DNA of 29,046 bases. Source: JAGKXC01 sp964554385 (GTDB lineage: Bacteria; Bacteroidota; Bacteroidia; NS11-12g; UBA955). This document shows, one piece after another, positions 8,147 to 16,874 of this stretch (positions are counted from its first letter, which is position 1; every line of letters starts with the position of its first letter). The notes under the pieces are model-generated. The model saw nothing but the letters and a program-made list of their open reading frames with translations. It was not told the origin of the DNA and made no database searches. The stretch is taken from assembly GCA_964554385.1 (NCBI GenBank), contig CAZKOM010000020.1, positions 1 through 29,046 of the forward strand, read 5' to 3'. A program made the translations under genes and the position numbers.

Positions 8147-9103
8147 ATGAAATCATACGAAATTTTAGGTCAAAAAGACACCCGAAGCGGCTTTGGTGCC
8201 GGTTTGTTGGAAGCAGGTAAACAAAACAACAACGTAGTTGCCTTGTGCGCCGATTTAACCGGGTCCCTTATGATGGATGCGTTCAAAGACGCATTCCCGG
8301 AGCGGTTTTTCCAAGCCGGAATCGCCGAAGCGAACATGATGGGCGTTGCCGCAGGATTAGCCATCGGCGGAAAAATACCCTTCACCGGTACCTTTGCGAA
8401 TTTCTCTACCGGACGGGTGTACGATCAAATTCGTCAGTCCATCGCTTACAGCCATAAAAATGTGAAAATTTGTGCTTCCCACGCCGGATTAACCCTGGGT
8501 GAGGATGGTGCTACCCACCAAATATTGGAAGATTTGGGATTGATGAAGATGCTGCCCGGCATGACGGTGATTAATCCTTGCGATTATAACCAAACCAAAG
8601 CCGCTACCATCGCTATCGCCCAACACGAAGGCCCTGTTTATTTGCGTTTTGGCCGACCCAAATGGCCGGTTTTTATTTCCGAAGATACCCCTTTCATCAT
8701 CGGTAAAGCGTTGATGTTGAACGAAGGTACTGACGTGAGCATTTTCGCCACCGGTCACATGGTTTGGAAGGCCATCGAAGCAGGTCATATATTGGCGGAA
8801 AAGGGAATACATGCCGAAATTATTAACATACACACCATCAAGCCATTAGACGGTGCGGCGGTGTTGGCATCGGTTCAAAAAACCGGTTGCGCAGTCTCAG
8901 CCGAAGAACATCAGTACAACGGCGGTTTGGGCGATAGTGTAGCACAATTGTTGGCACGCAATTTTCCCGCCCCCATGGAGTTTGTAGGGGTGAACGATTC
9001 ATTTGGTGAATCTGGAACTCCCGATCAGTTGATGGAGAAATACGGATTAACCGCTCAGGCCATCGTGGATGCCGCCTTGAAGTCGATCGCTAGAAAAGGC
9101 TAA
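8147..9103 (+). CDS. transketolase, C-terminal subunit
   Basis: Second half of the split transketolase, carrying the pyrimidine-binding and C-terminal domains. 318 residues. It begins KDTRSGFGAGL and has FFQAGIAEANMMGVAAGLA with E61, the Glu expected to activate thiamine diphosphate, then PFTGTFANFSTGRVYDQIRQSI, HAGLTLGEDGATHQ, PVYLRFGRPKWP and the C-terminal-domain segments IINIHTIKPLDG and EEHQYNGGLGD. The size and motifs are complete. ATG 4 bases after the VWA stop, suggesting translational coupling to that gene instead of to its partner subunit. A terminator-like hairpin follows. Confidence 0.93.
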   Translation: MKSYEILGQKDTRSGFGAGLLEAGKQNNNVVALCADLTGSLMMDAFKDAFPERFFQAGIAEANMMGVAAGLAIGGKIPFTGTFANFSTGRVYDQIRQSIAYSHKNVKICASHAGLTLGEDGATHQILEDLGLMKMLPGMTVINPCDYNQTKAATIAIAQHEGPVYLRFGRPKWPVFISEDTPFIIGKALMLNEGTDVSIFATGHMVWKAIEAGHILAEKGIHAEIINIHTIKPLDGAAVLASVQKTGCAVSAEEHQYNGGLGDSVAQLLARNFPAPMEFVGVNDSFGESGTPDQLMEKYGLTAQAIVDAALKSIARKG

Positions 9104-9130
9104 CAAAATCACAGAAAGAATTCAACAACA

Positions 9131-9164
9131 AAGGGGTTTCTTCGATCAGAGGAAGCCCCTTTTC
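9131..9164 (+). terminator. rho-independent terminator after the transketolase operon
   Basis: AAGGGGTTTC (9131-9140) pairs with GAAGCCCCTT (9152-9161) as a 10-bp stem with one G-T pair and an 11-base loop, followed by a short T run. It lies 27 bases after the transketolase C-subunit stop and before the mfd promoter. Confidence 0.75.
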
Positions 9165-9167
9165 CGT

Positions 9168-9175
9168 TATTTTTG
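9168..9175 (+). promoter_or_regulatory. mfd -7 promoter element
   Basis: TATTTTTG is a full match to the Bacteroidota -7 consensus TAnnTTTG. It ends 8 bases before the mfd ATG, so the transcript would have a leader of only a few bases. No clear -33 TTG was found. Confidence 0.6.
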
Positions 9176-9183
9176 CAGCCCTA

Positions 9184-12100
9184 ATGAATACCCGGGAAAT
9201 TCTTCAGCGCTTTGTAGCAACTCATCCCATGCAGGAATTGCTGTCAGCCGTTGGCGAAATTTCAAGTTCCCAGAACTCCCTCCCCATCCATTTGCAAGGA
9301 TATGCCGGTTCGGGTGCCGCCGTGGCCATTGCTGGACTTTATTTCTCCACCAGTAAACCCATCCTCGCCGTACTGCCCAGTAAAGAAATGGCTCAGTATT
9401 TTAAGTCGGATTTGGAAAATTTATTGGTCGGAGAACCCATTTATTTCCTTCCCGATTCTTTCTTGAAACCGTTTCAAAGCAACCGCGAAAACGCCATGCA
9501 AGTGCAGGAGCGGATCGAGGCCTTGAATGCGATTCGCAAGAACAATAAACGGATTTTGGTAACCTACGGGGCTGCGCTGGCCGAAGCCGTAGTGAACAAG
9601 GAGGTGTTGGAAAAATCCTCGGTGGAAATTGCCAAGGGCCAACAGCTTTCGGTGGATTTCCTGCTGGAATTCTTGGAAGAAAATGGATTTCAACGGGCCG
9701 ATTTTGTCTTTGAACCCGGAGAATTTAGCTGGCGAGGAGGAATTATCGATCTATTCTCCTTTGCCCACGAATTTCCCTTCCGAATAGAAATGGATGGCGA
9801 TATCATCGAATCCATTCGAACCTTCGACGTAAATAATCAATTATCGATCAAGGAAATAGCCCATTTTTCCCTATTGCCCAACGTGAAGGAGCAACCCAGT
9901 ACGGCCACCCTCATACCCATTACGGAGTATTTATCGGCCGATACTTTGCTGTTTACCAAAGAGTTAGGATTGCAAATTGAAGAGCTAGGCAAAGGGTGGG
10001 AGAAAGCGTTGCAGCAATACCAGGATGCCGTGGATATGAACAAAGACAGCGTACCCAAGCATCCCAAAGAAGTATGGCTAACGCCGAAAACCTTGGAAAA
10101 TGCGCTGAACGGATTTGTGCATATAGCCGCCAATGCCATACGACCCCGGGAAAAGGAAGCCCGCATTATCGAGTTTTTTCAGCAACCACAGCCGTTGTTT
10201 CAAAGCAATTTTCAGTGGCTGTTGGAATGGATGGCCGAAAATAAAACCAAGGGTATTACCACCTTGGTCTTTTCTGAAAACAGCCGACAAATTGAGCGCT
10301 TGCTAGCCATCATCCAAGATATTGGCACCCAGGCGGAATTTGAACCGGTGTACCAAGGATTGAGCGAAGGATTTGTGGATGGCGATGCCAAAATGGCCTT
10401 CACCACAGAACATCAGTTGTTCGATAAATATTATAAACCCAAAGGCAGACAGCGCTATTCCTCACAGACCTCCCTAACCTTGCGGGAATTAAAAAATCTG
10501 CAACCGGGCGATTTCGTTACCCACATCAATTATGGTATCGGTCGATTCGGCGGCTTAGAAAAAATGGACGTTAACGGGGTGAAGCAGGAGGTGGTGAGGA
10601 TTGTGTACCGCGATAACGATTTATTGTATGTTTCGGTAAACAGCTTGCACAAAATCAGTAAATATACGGGCAAGGATGGCACCGCGCCGGTGCTGCATAA
10701 ATTGGGATCGGGGGCTTGGGAAAAGCAAAAACTTTCCACCAAGAAAAAGGTAAAAGATATTGCCCGTGAGTTGATTGAATTGTATGCGAAGCGCAAGGCG
10801 CAGAAGGGATTTGCCTTTTCTCCGGATCATTATTTGCAGATGGAATTGGAGGCGTCTTTCTTTTACGAAGACACCCCAGACCAGGCCAAAGCCACCGAGG
10901 ATATTAAGCGGGACATGGAGCAGATTCAACCCATGGACCGATTGGTGTGTGGGGATGTAGGCTTCGGAAAGACCGAAGTTGCTATGCGTGCGGCATTCAA
11001 AGCGGCTGTTGACGGTAAGCAGGTGGCGGTGTTGGTGCCAACCACCATTTTAGCACAGCAGCACTTTCGAACCTTTAGCAAGCGATTTGCGGGGTTCCCG
11101 ATTACGGTGGATTATATCAATCGATTTAAATCAACCAAGGAACAAAAGGCCACCTTGGACAAGTTGAAAGAGGGCAAAGTAGACATTATCATCGGTACAC
11201 ACCGGATTTTAGCCAAAGACATAAAATTCAAGGATTTGGGATTGATGATTATCGATGAGGAGCAGAAATTTGGCGTGAGTGCCAAGGAGAAGTTGAAAGA
11301 ATTTAAGGTGAACGTAGATTCCCTAACCCTTACGGCAACACCCATTCCAAGAACCCTGCATTTTAGCTTGATGGGAGCCCGTGATTTGAGCATTATCAAT
11401 ACGCCTCCGCCCAACCGACAGCCGGTTCACACCGAATTGCACATGTTCAATAAAGAACTGATTGGGGAGGCAATTAACTATGAAGTAGGCAGAGGCGGTC
11501 AGGTGTTTTTCATTCATTCTCGAGTGAAGGATATTTACGAGGTGGCGGGTATGCTGGAAAATGCGGCACCGGGGGTGAAAGTATGTGTGGCACACGGCCA
11601 GATGGAAGGCCACGAATTGGAGGATGTAATGGTGCAATTCATTGAAGGAGAATACGATGTGTTGGTAGCTACTACCATTATCGAGAGCGGATTGGATATT
11701 CCCAACGCCAATACCATTATCATCAATAACGCCCACATGTTCGGGCTCAGCGATCTGCATCAGATGCGCGGTAGGGTGGGTAGAAGCAATACCAAGGCGT
11801 TTTGTTATTTGTTGTCGCCGCCCTTGACCTCCTTGAACGAAGATTCGCGCAAGCGTTTGCGCACTTTGGAGGAATACAGCGAGTTGGGCAGTGGTTTTCA
11901 GGTGGCGATGCGCGATTTGGATATTCGGGGAGCGGGAAATTTGTTGGGTGCAGAGCAGAGCGGGTTCATTTCCGAGATGGGGTTTGATATGTACCACAAG
12001 ATTTTGGACGAAGCCGTTCGGGAGTTAAAAAACGACGAGTTTCAGGATTTGTTTCCAGAGGAGGAGAACATTGCTTCCCGGGAATGTCAGATCGATACCC

Positions 12101-12552
12101 AATACGAAATGATTATCCCTTCGGATTACGTGCCCCAGACGGCGGAGCGATTGGCTTTGTACAGCGAATTGAGCAATGTAGAAACGGAATTGGGGTTGAA
12201 GGAATTTGCGGATAATTTGAAGGATCGATTTGGGAAACTTCCAGATTCGGTAATTTCTTTGTTGGACACGGTTCGATTGAAATGGGCCGGAAAGCGGTTG
12301 GGGATGGAGAAGATTACATTGGCCAACGGCGGCATGCGCTGTTATTTTCCGGGGGATCCCAACGCGGCGGTGTACCAAAGCGAGGCCTTTATTAACATCA
12401 TGGGTTTTGTGGCCGCTACGCCGGATCGTTTTTCGGTAAAGCAAACCGATAAGGCACTGATTGTATCCGTAACTCGGGTGGATAACGTTTTCGAAGCCCT
12501 CCACGTGTTAGACCTCTGGAGTCAAGCCCTTCAAAGTCCCATGCAGGAATAA
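9184..12552 (+). CDS. mfd: transcription-repair coupling factor Mfd
   Basis: ATP-driven translocase that removes RNA polymerase stalled at DNA lesions and recruits UvrA. 1122 residues, a full-length member. Domains in order: UvrB-like N-terminal region (about 1-350), the RNA-polymerase-interacting CarD-like domain (LQPGDFVTHINYGIGRFGG, about 438-500), the translocase with Walker A GDVGFGKTE (about 589-597), DEEQ Walker B (about 690-693), TATPIPRTL, IESGLDIPNANT and arginine-finger motif QMRGRVGRS, then the TRCF C-terminal domain (from about 985). ATG start with a promoter element immediately upstream. It probably forms its own transcription unit after the terminator at 9131-9164. Its stop faces the DUF5723-like gene across a 144-base gap. 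Confidence 0.96.
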   Translation: MNTREILQRFVATHPMQELLSAVGEISSSQNSLPIHLQGYAGSGAAVAIAGLYFSTSKPILAVLPSKEMAQYFKSDLENLLVGEPIYFLPDSFLKPFQSNRENAMQVQERIEALNAIRKNNKRILVTYGAALAEAVVNKEVLEKSSVEIAKGQQLSVDFLLEFLEENGFQRADFVFEPGEFSWRGGIIDLFSFAHEFPFRIEMDGDIIESIRTFDVNNQLSIKEIAHFSLLPNVKEQPSTATLIPITEYLSADTLLFTKELGLQIEELGKGWEKALQQYQDAVDMNKDSVPKHPKEVWLTPKTLENALNGFVHIAANAIRPREKEARIIEFFQQPQPLFQSNFQWLLEWMAENKTKGITTLVFSENSRQIERLLAIIQDIGTQAEFEPVYQGLSEGFVDGDAKMAFTTEHQLFDKYYKPKGRQRYSSQTSLTLRELKNLQPGDFVTHINYGIGRFGGLEKMDVNGVKQEVVRIVYRDNDLLYVSVNSLHKISKYTGKDGTAPVLHKLGSGAWEKQKLSTKKKVKDIARELIELYAKRKAQKGFAFSPDHYLQMELEASFFYEDTPDQAKATEDIKRDMEQIQPMDRLVCGDVGFGKTEVAMRAAFKAAVDGKQVAVLVPTTILAQQHFRTFSKRFAGFPITVDYINRFKSTKEQKATLDKLKEGKVDIIIGTHRILAKDIKFKDLGLMIIDEEQKFGVSAKEKLKEFKVNVDSLTLTATPIPRTLHFSLMGARDLSIINTPPPNRQPVHTELHMFNKELIGEAINYEVGRGGQVFFIHSRVKDIYEVAGMLENAAPGVKVCVAHGQMEGHELEDVMVQFIEGEYDVLVATTIIESGLDIPNANTIIINNAHMFGLSDLHQMRGRVGRSNTKAFCYLLSPPLTSLNEDSRKRLRTLEEYSELGSGFQVAMRDLDIRGAGNLLGAEQSGFISEMGFDMYHKILDEAVRELKNDEFQDLFPEEENIASRECQIDTQYEMIIPSDYVPQTAERLALYSELSNVETELGLKEFADNLKDRFGKLPDSVISLLDTVRLKWAGKRLGMEKITLANGGMRCYFPGDPNAAVYQSEAFINIMGFVAATPDRFSVKQTDKALIVSVTRVDNVFEALHVLDLWSQALQSPMQE

Positions 12553-12635
12553 AAAATTATAACTTGTCGTTTAGAAGATAAAACAATCTGATTTTAAGTA
12601 TTTTATCACCAGTTGTAATAAATTATTTCTACAGA

Positions 12636-12682
12636 TTAACAATCCGAAAATTAATCAATTCAATCAAGTTCCCCATTGTTAA
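12636..12682. repeat. AT-rich inverted repeat in a convergent gap
   Basis: TTAACAAT (12636-12643) and ATTGTTAA (12675-12682) are perfect 8-base complementary arms with a 31-base loop, between the convergent ends of mfd and the DUF5723-like gene. It is low in GC and lacks a clear T tract, so a terminator role is uncertain. The rest of 12553-12696 shows nothing else. Confidence 0.3.
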
Positions 12683-12696
12683 AATAAGTCAATCAC

Positions 12697-14565
12697 CTAG
12701 TACATGGCGTCGTTGAGGTCTATGGACTTAGGCTTTGATTTCTTGGGGGCTTTGGCTTTCTTCTTGGCGGGTTTTCCGGTGCTGGGTTCTTCGTCTATAG
12801 CGTACGGGTTGCTTCCCTGCTGCATGGAAGAGTCTGAATTACTGCTGGAAGATGTTGCATTGGAGTTACTGCTGGAAGAAGTTGGGTTGGAATTGCTGCC
12901 GGATTCTGCGTTTGATCCCGATGCGGAGCCGGAGCCCGAAGATTCTACCTTCTCCACGATCAACGTAGCTTCGTCAACCTTCTTGGGCTTGGCACGGTAG
13001 TCTTTTTGCGGTGTGGTGTCGATGTACATGATCAACGAAGAATCGGTGAGGATTTCGTCGGTTCCATCGTACTTCATGCTGCCACCCAAATACCCTAATG
13101 GACAACCATTGTTACTGCGTGCACCAAAGGTTTTTCTGCAACTGTCCTTGCGGTCTTTGATACCGTCGTTGTCGCGATCCTTGCACCAACCGATGTTTAC
13201 GTTTAAGCCCAATCGAACATTTACATAGCGAACATCATCGATGGCGGAAATGAATCCCGAAGTGCTTACGTTAAACCAGGGTTGAAATGGACACATGTTC
13301 AAACTGGCCGCCATGCTAACGGTGTTGGTAGGGTTTTTAAAATCGTATCGGGTGAAACCTAATCGTAAATCCACCACTTCCCACAATTCCTGATGCGCGT
13401 TTACCGAAACAAAAGATTTATCGCCATTCAGCCCAAATCCAGTACCACCCACCAATTGCATGTAGGTTCTTGGGGTAACAAAATACTCTACTCCCAAAAC
13501 AATGCGTGGACGCAACTTTTGCACGTAGCTGCCACCCGAAATGGTGCTGTAGCTGAAGGTATTCTTCAATGTGTCCAGTAAAATAGTGCCTAAATTGGAG
13601 ATGCTGTCCTGCATGGCCGTATCAATACCTGAAAAACGGAACTTGGCATCGTTTAGCTTAAACTGCTCGGCACCCAAATTCCAGGTGATGGAACCGATGT
13701 TGGTAACACTGCCCGAGAAACGGAATTTCTCATTATGACGGTACACCGCACCCACACCAAACGCATTTCCGCGATTGCTGGATAATAAATTAGCTGCGTT
13801 ATCGGCGGCAATCTGTCCGGGATCATACGAGCCGTTGGTATCTTTCAAAATTTGTTCGATGTTTACACCCAACAGGGAGTATCGAATGTCGGCTCCCGCC
13901 CCAAATTCTAAGCCATAAAACGATTCCGCACTGGTATCCGTTTTTATTGAAGCGTAGGCTTTATTGATGGAAAAATCGGCGATGCCATTCAATCGGCTGA
14001 GTGAAGCACCTACAGACAATTTATTACTAACCTGTCTGCCGAAACTCAATTTTTGCTCAGCGTACATGTTGAATCGGTTACCCGAAAAGTCAATCATCGC
14101 AGGTCTGTCACGGTATTCGGCATTACCAAACATCGCCAATCCCACTAAATCTTTAGGTAATGCCACTTCTGCACCTACATGTAAACTGGAGTTGAAAGCG
14201 AAATAATTTCGTCTAATTTTCGTGGATAAATGCAACATGTCCACATTCACTATGCTTTGCAAACCAATGGCTTTTTGAGGGTCTCGGATAAACTGTCTTA
14301 TCGTGTTTTCCGCATCCAAGGCGGGATCAAAGATATCTTTCGCCGTAAATGCTGGACTGTACAGATTTGTTAGTAATCCACCGCCCAATGTAAATCCGTA
14401 TTGCGGAATAAATCCCGGATTAAGGTTGTTGGATTGGGATAAATGTCGATTATTAAATTCAAAACCCGGTTGTGCAATGGCCGTTGCTGCTGCAATCATT
14501 GTTGCCGCCGCTGCGAATAGGGATTTTGCGGATTTCAAAACGGAGAAATTAATGTTTGTGTTCAT
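12697..14565 (-). CDS. DUF5723-like outer-membrane barrel protein with a thrombospondin type 3 motif and low-complexity tail
   Basis: Probable outer-membrane beta-barrel. 622 residues from ATG 14565; an upstream in-frame GTG at 14592 is rejected because it overlaps the preceding stop and adds residues before a good signal peptide. A purine-rich AAAGGGGAAACG sits just before the ATG. Signal peptide to about residue 31 (AIA-Q). Then NPGFIPQYGFTLGGGL and many alternating hydrophobic strands with glycine, as in Bacteroidota PorV/DUF5723-like proteins. Around residues 474-500 is DRDNDGIKDRKDSC, a calcium-binding thrombospondin type 3 style motif. The tail is Ser/Asn/Gly-rich with three 9-residue repeats, then Lys/Pro-rich (KPAKKKAKAPKKSKPKS). 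It follows the large lipoprotein gene by 16 bases. The role is inferred, not shown. Confidence 0.75.
   Translation of the reverse strand: MNTNINFSVLKSAKSLFAAAATMIAAATAIAQPGFEFNNRHLSQSNNLNPGFIPQYGFTLGGGLLTNLYSPAFTAKDIFDPALDAENTIRQFIRDPQKAIGLQSIVNVDMLHLSTKIRRNYFAFNSSLHVGAEVALPKDLVGLAMFGNAEYRDRPAMIDFSGNRFNMYAEQKLSFGRQVSNKLSVGASLSRLNGIADFSINKAYASIKTDTSAESFYGLEFGAGADIRYSLLGVNIEQILKDTNGSYDPGQIAADNAANLLSSNRGNAFGVGAVYRHNEKFRFSGSVTNIGSITWNLGAEQFKLNDAKFRFSGIDTAMQDSISNLGTILLDTLKNTFSYSTISGGSYVQKLRPRIVLGVEYFVTPRTYMQLVGGTGFGLNGDKSFVSVNAHQELWEVVDLRLGFTRYDFKNPTNTVSMAASLNMCPFQPWFNVSTSGFISAIDDVRYVNVRLGLNVNIGWCKDRDNDGIKDRKDSCRKTFGARSNNGCPLGYLGGSMKYDGTDEILTDSSLIMYIDTTPQKDYRAKPKKVDEATLIVEKVESSGSGSASGSNAESGSNSNPTSSSSNSNATSSSSNSDSSMQQGSNPYAIDEEPSTGKPAKKKAKAPKKSKPKSIDLNDAMY
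12836..12916. repeat. three 27-bp tandem repeats inside the barrel gene tail
   Basis: Units start at 12836, 12863 and 12890 with a 27-base period. The first two are near identical (GAATTACTGCTGGAAGATG and GAGTTACTGCTGGAAGAAG), the third is partial. They encode Ser/Asn-rich 9-residue repeats (SSSSNSNAT-like), in frame, so copy number can change without frameshift. Confidence 0.75.
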
Positions 14566-14581
14566 GTTCGTTTCCCCTTTG

Positions 14582-16657
14582 TTAATTACCACTTAATTTA
14601 CCTCGGAAAGCCAAGGCAACAAACAATCGATTCTCTGCCTTTATATTCACCGATACCGAACCGTTGGAATAGGTGTTCAATTTGATTTTAAACAAGATGT
14701 ACTTGCATTTTCCGCCTCCAATATTCTGTAAAATGCTATTGCTGAGTAAGAAGCTGGTATTGTTTTCGGTGGCAGTGATCACATCGCCTGTTGAATTAGG
14801 AACTCCCGAAGCAATCAGTGTAGTATTCGTTACGGAATCCAATGCATTATATGCAGAATCCACAAATATCAAATCCAAGGTTCCATCCATGGGAAATCCG
14901 TTGACGGTTTTAATCTTTAATTCCAAAAATTCGAAGGCTTCCGCACCGTCCAAGGTGCTGCTTACATCGTTGGAGGTGTCTTGGATGAGGATATCTTTCG
15001 CCATCAAACTCATCGGTACATCGGCTTCAAAAGCCAGCGAAAGTTTACTATAATCTCCAACAAAATCGTTATACCCTTTAAATCCTTCCTTGTTGATGTA
15101 AGCCGTACCTTTAACCATAAATTCGGTAGGAGGTAAGGCCAAGGCAGGAACGATGTTGGAGTTATCTTTATCAATACTGAATGTGCTGCTTACGGTAGTG
15201 CCTGCATTCGCGATGCTAGGGAAACCAAACACCATCGAGTCTGGATCCACATCCACCGTTGCTCCTTTGTCGTTTTTAGCTACCAATTCCAAATTCACCT
15301 GAATGGGTAATCCAAACGAATTTTTAACGCGAATGGTCATTTTAGGGTTGGTGAGGGTTATGCCCTTGGCAAAGCGTTCCAAATCGGGGAAGGAAATGGT
15401 TTCGTCACTCAACGAGAACGATCTGCTACCCAAATAGCCGTCTACATATTTCAATTCGATGGCGGATGGGTCAACCGATATTTTTACGAAATCGGAAGAA
15501 TCAAACAATACCAATTTCCCGGAGGAAGTTATGGATGGTTGTACCGAAACGCGCAACATGTTGTGAGTTAATGTATCCACAGCTCCCAAGAACACCTTGG
15601 CATTGCTTAAATCAAACACGCCGGATTTGCTGCCCGTAGGCAAGGTGATGTTGGTATTGGTTAGGGGAGATCCACCCACGGTGGCATCCGGGAAGTTGAT
15701 GGCTAACTCAAAATTTTCTGCAAATTTGGACTCCGCTGTAAAGGGTATAGCCGCGTTACCAAACAAAATATTTCGAATTTTATAATCATCGGTCTGCGAA
15801 CTCATGTTTAAATGCATAAGCTGGGTAGGCATGTTCTGCGAAGGAATCTCCGCCTTACCTCCCACGCATTTCATACCAGAACCGCTGATGGCGATGACAA
15901 TATCGTCAGTTTGATCGATGCGCACATTGGTGGGACTTTGGAAACTTTTTAATTTATTAATGCTGTAGTTTAAATCGTTACTCAACTTTTTACCGCCCAA
16001 AGGAATGGAGTCTTTTGCGGATGCTCCCGGTAAAACGTTGCTGTAGTTTAACACCCCAAGTACAGAATTGTCGGTATTGTCGCCGATGGTAACTTGTATG
16101 GTTGTGAATTCAACAGGAAAATTGTTGGTTAAGGTAAATACCAAATACCCTTTGGATATATTTAGGTATTCGAAGTTTGTGGCTTTACCCGTATGGGTAG
16201 TGTCGGTAGAGGATTTGTCGATGGCTGGAAAGAGAGTGTCTTTACCGTCATAGGTGTTGAAAATGAACTTCAATGTATCGTTCATGGTTTTCACCAAGTC
16301 GCCCAAGGTGGTTGATTGCGTGCGGTTAATTGCTGGCACATCGATTTCTCCCAATTTGAATTTTACATCGGCCGAGGGAAGGCTAATTTGCTTTAAAATG
16401 GAATCAGCACCGATGCTTCCTAACGAATCAGAAACTACAAATCGGATCAATCCGTCACCGTCCCGGCGAATGCTATCTACATTTTTCAATAAGTCCCAAG
16501 CGTTGGTAGAAATTTGGGCTAGGGGCACCAAAACTTCGGGCTTTATTTTTAAATTATCGTATTTGTTTAGGTCGAGGTTCGACTTTTTACATGCGATAAA
16601 AGCGACGGATAAAAGCAAAATGCTCGTTGTCCAGGTGCGTAATTGTTTGATCCTCAT
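14582..16657 (-). CDS. large lipoprotein with repeated beta-sandwich-like modules, function unknown
   Basis: 691 residues. A signal peptide ends at the likely lipid-modified C23 (FIAC then KKS). I do not recognise a named family. Three segments share a pattern of alternating hydrophobic residues around an N-x-FP core: 171-191 (VFTLTNNFPVEFTTIQVTI), 440-461 (TIRVKNSFGLPIQVNLELV) and 577-600 (ELKIKTVNGFPMDGTLDLI). This suggests several similar beta-sandwich modules, like LEA/WHy-type domains, but the link is only a pattern. The downstream DUF5723-like gene begins 16 bases after its stop, so a lipoprotein-barrel pair is likely. It has its own promoter element and lies divergent from the Crp-type regulator. 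Two Cys (264 and one near the C-terminus) besides C23. Confidence 0.7.
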   Translation of the reverse strand: MRIKQLRTWTTSILLLSVAFIACKKSNLDLNKYDNLKIKPEVLVPLAQISTNAWDLLKNVDSIRRDGDGLIRFVVSDSLGSIGADSILKQISLPSADVKFKLGEIDVPAINRTQSTTLGDLVKTMNDTLKFIFNTYDGKDTLFPAIDKSSTDTTHTGKATNFEYLNISKGYLVFTLTNNFPVEFTTIQVTIGDNTDNSVLGVLNYSNVLPGASAKDSIPLGGKKLSNDLNYSINKLKSFQSPTNVRIDQTDDIVIAISGSGMKCVGGKAEIPSQNMPTQLMHLNMSSQTDDYKIRNILFGNAAIPFTAESKFAENFELAINFPDATVGGSPLTNTNITLPTGSKSGVFDLSNAKVFLGAVDTLTHNMLRVSVQPSITSSGKLVLFDSSDFVKISVDPSAIELKYVDGYLGSRSFSLSDETISFPDLERFAKGITLTNPKMTIRVKNSFGLPIQVNLELVAKNDKGATVDVDPDSMVFGFPSIANAGTTVSSTFSIDKDNSNIVPALALPPTEFMVKGTAYINKEGFKGYNDFVGDYSKLSLAFEADVPMSLMAKDILIQDTSNDVSSTLDGAEAFEFLELKIKTVNGFPMDGTLDLIFVDSAYNALDSVTNTTLIASGVPNSTGDVITATENNTSFLLSNSILQNIGGGKCKYILFKIKLNTYSNGSVSVNIKAENRLFVALAFRGKLSGN

Positions 16658-16685
16658 TGATTAATGATAAATGGGGTATGGAAAA

Positions 16686-16693
16686 CAAATTTA
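16686..16693 (-). promoter_or_regulatory. -7 promoter element for the lipoprotein-barrel pair
   Basis: On the minus strand this reads TAAATTTG, a perfect TAnnTTTG match, 28 bases upstream of the lipoprotein ATG. No TTG at the -33 distance is evident. It faces the Crp-type gene's promoter across the 217-base divergent region. Confidence 0.5.
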
Positions 16694-16860
16694 CTCAATA
16701 AATCCATAGGTTGACATTTATTTTACATTACTTAGTTTCTGTCATTTAATTTTTATAAGATGAGACTAATGTTAGTAAAAGTGAGAATTTATCGGGTTCA
16801 ATGGGAGGTTAATATTTAGTGAAATAGACGAACAATTTCACACGATAAGTAAGGATTATT

Positions 16861-16868
16861 TATCTTTG
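16861..16868 (+). promoter_or_regulatory. -7 promoter element for the Crp/Fnr gene
   Basis: TATCTTTG matches TAnnTTTG fully and ends 6 bases before the ATG at 16875. It overlaps an in-frame TTG (16866) that could be mistaken for the start. The transcript is probably leaderless or nearly so. Confidence 0.6.
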
Positions 16869-16874
16869 AATATC

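Noticed and set aside
11323..11997. Long open frame antisense to mfd
   Set aside because: It has no family features, while mfd's helicase motifs occupy the same bases; it is a by-product of codon composition.
16866..16874. TTG as the start of the Crp-type gene
   Set aside because: It lies inside the TATCTTTG promoter element and the ATG at 16875 gives a normal N-terminus.
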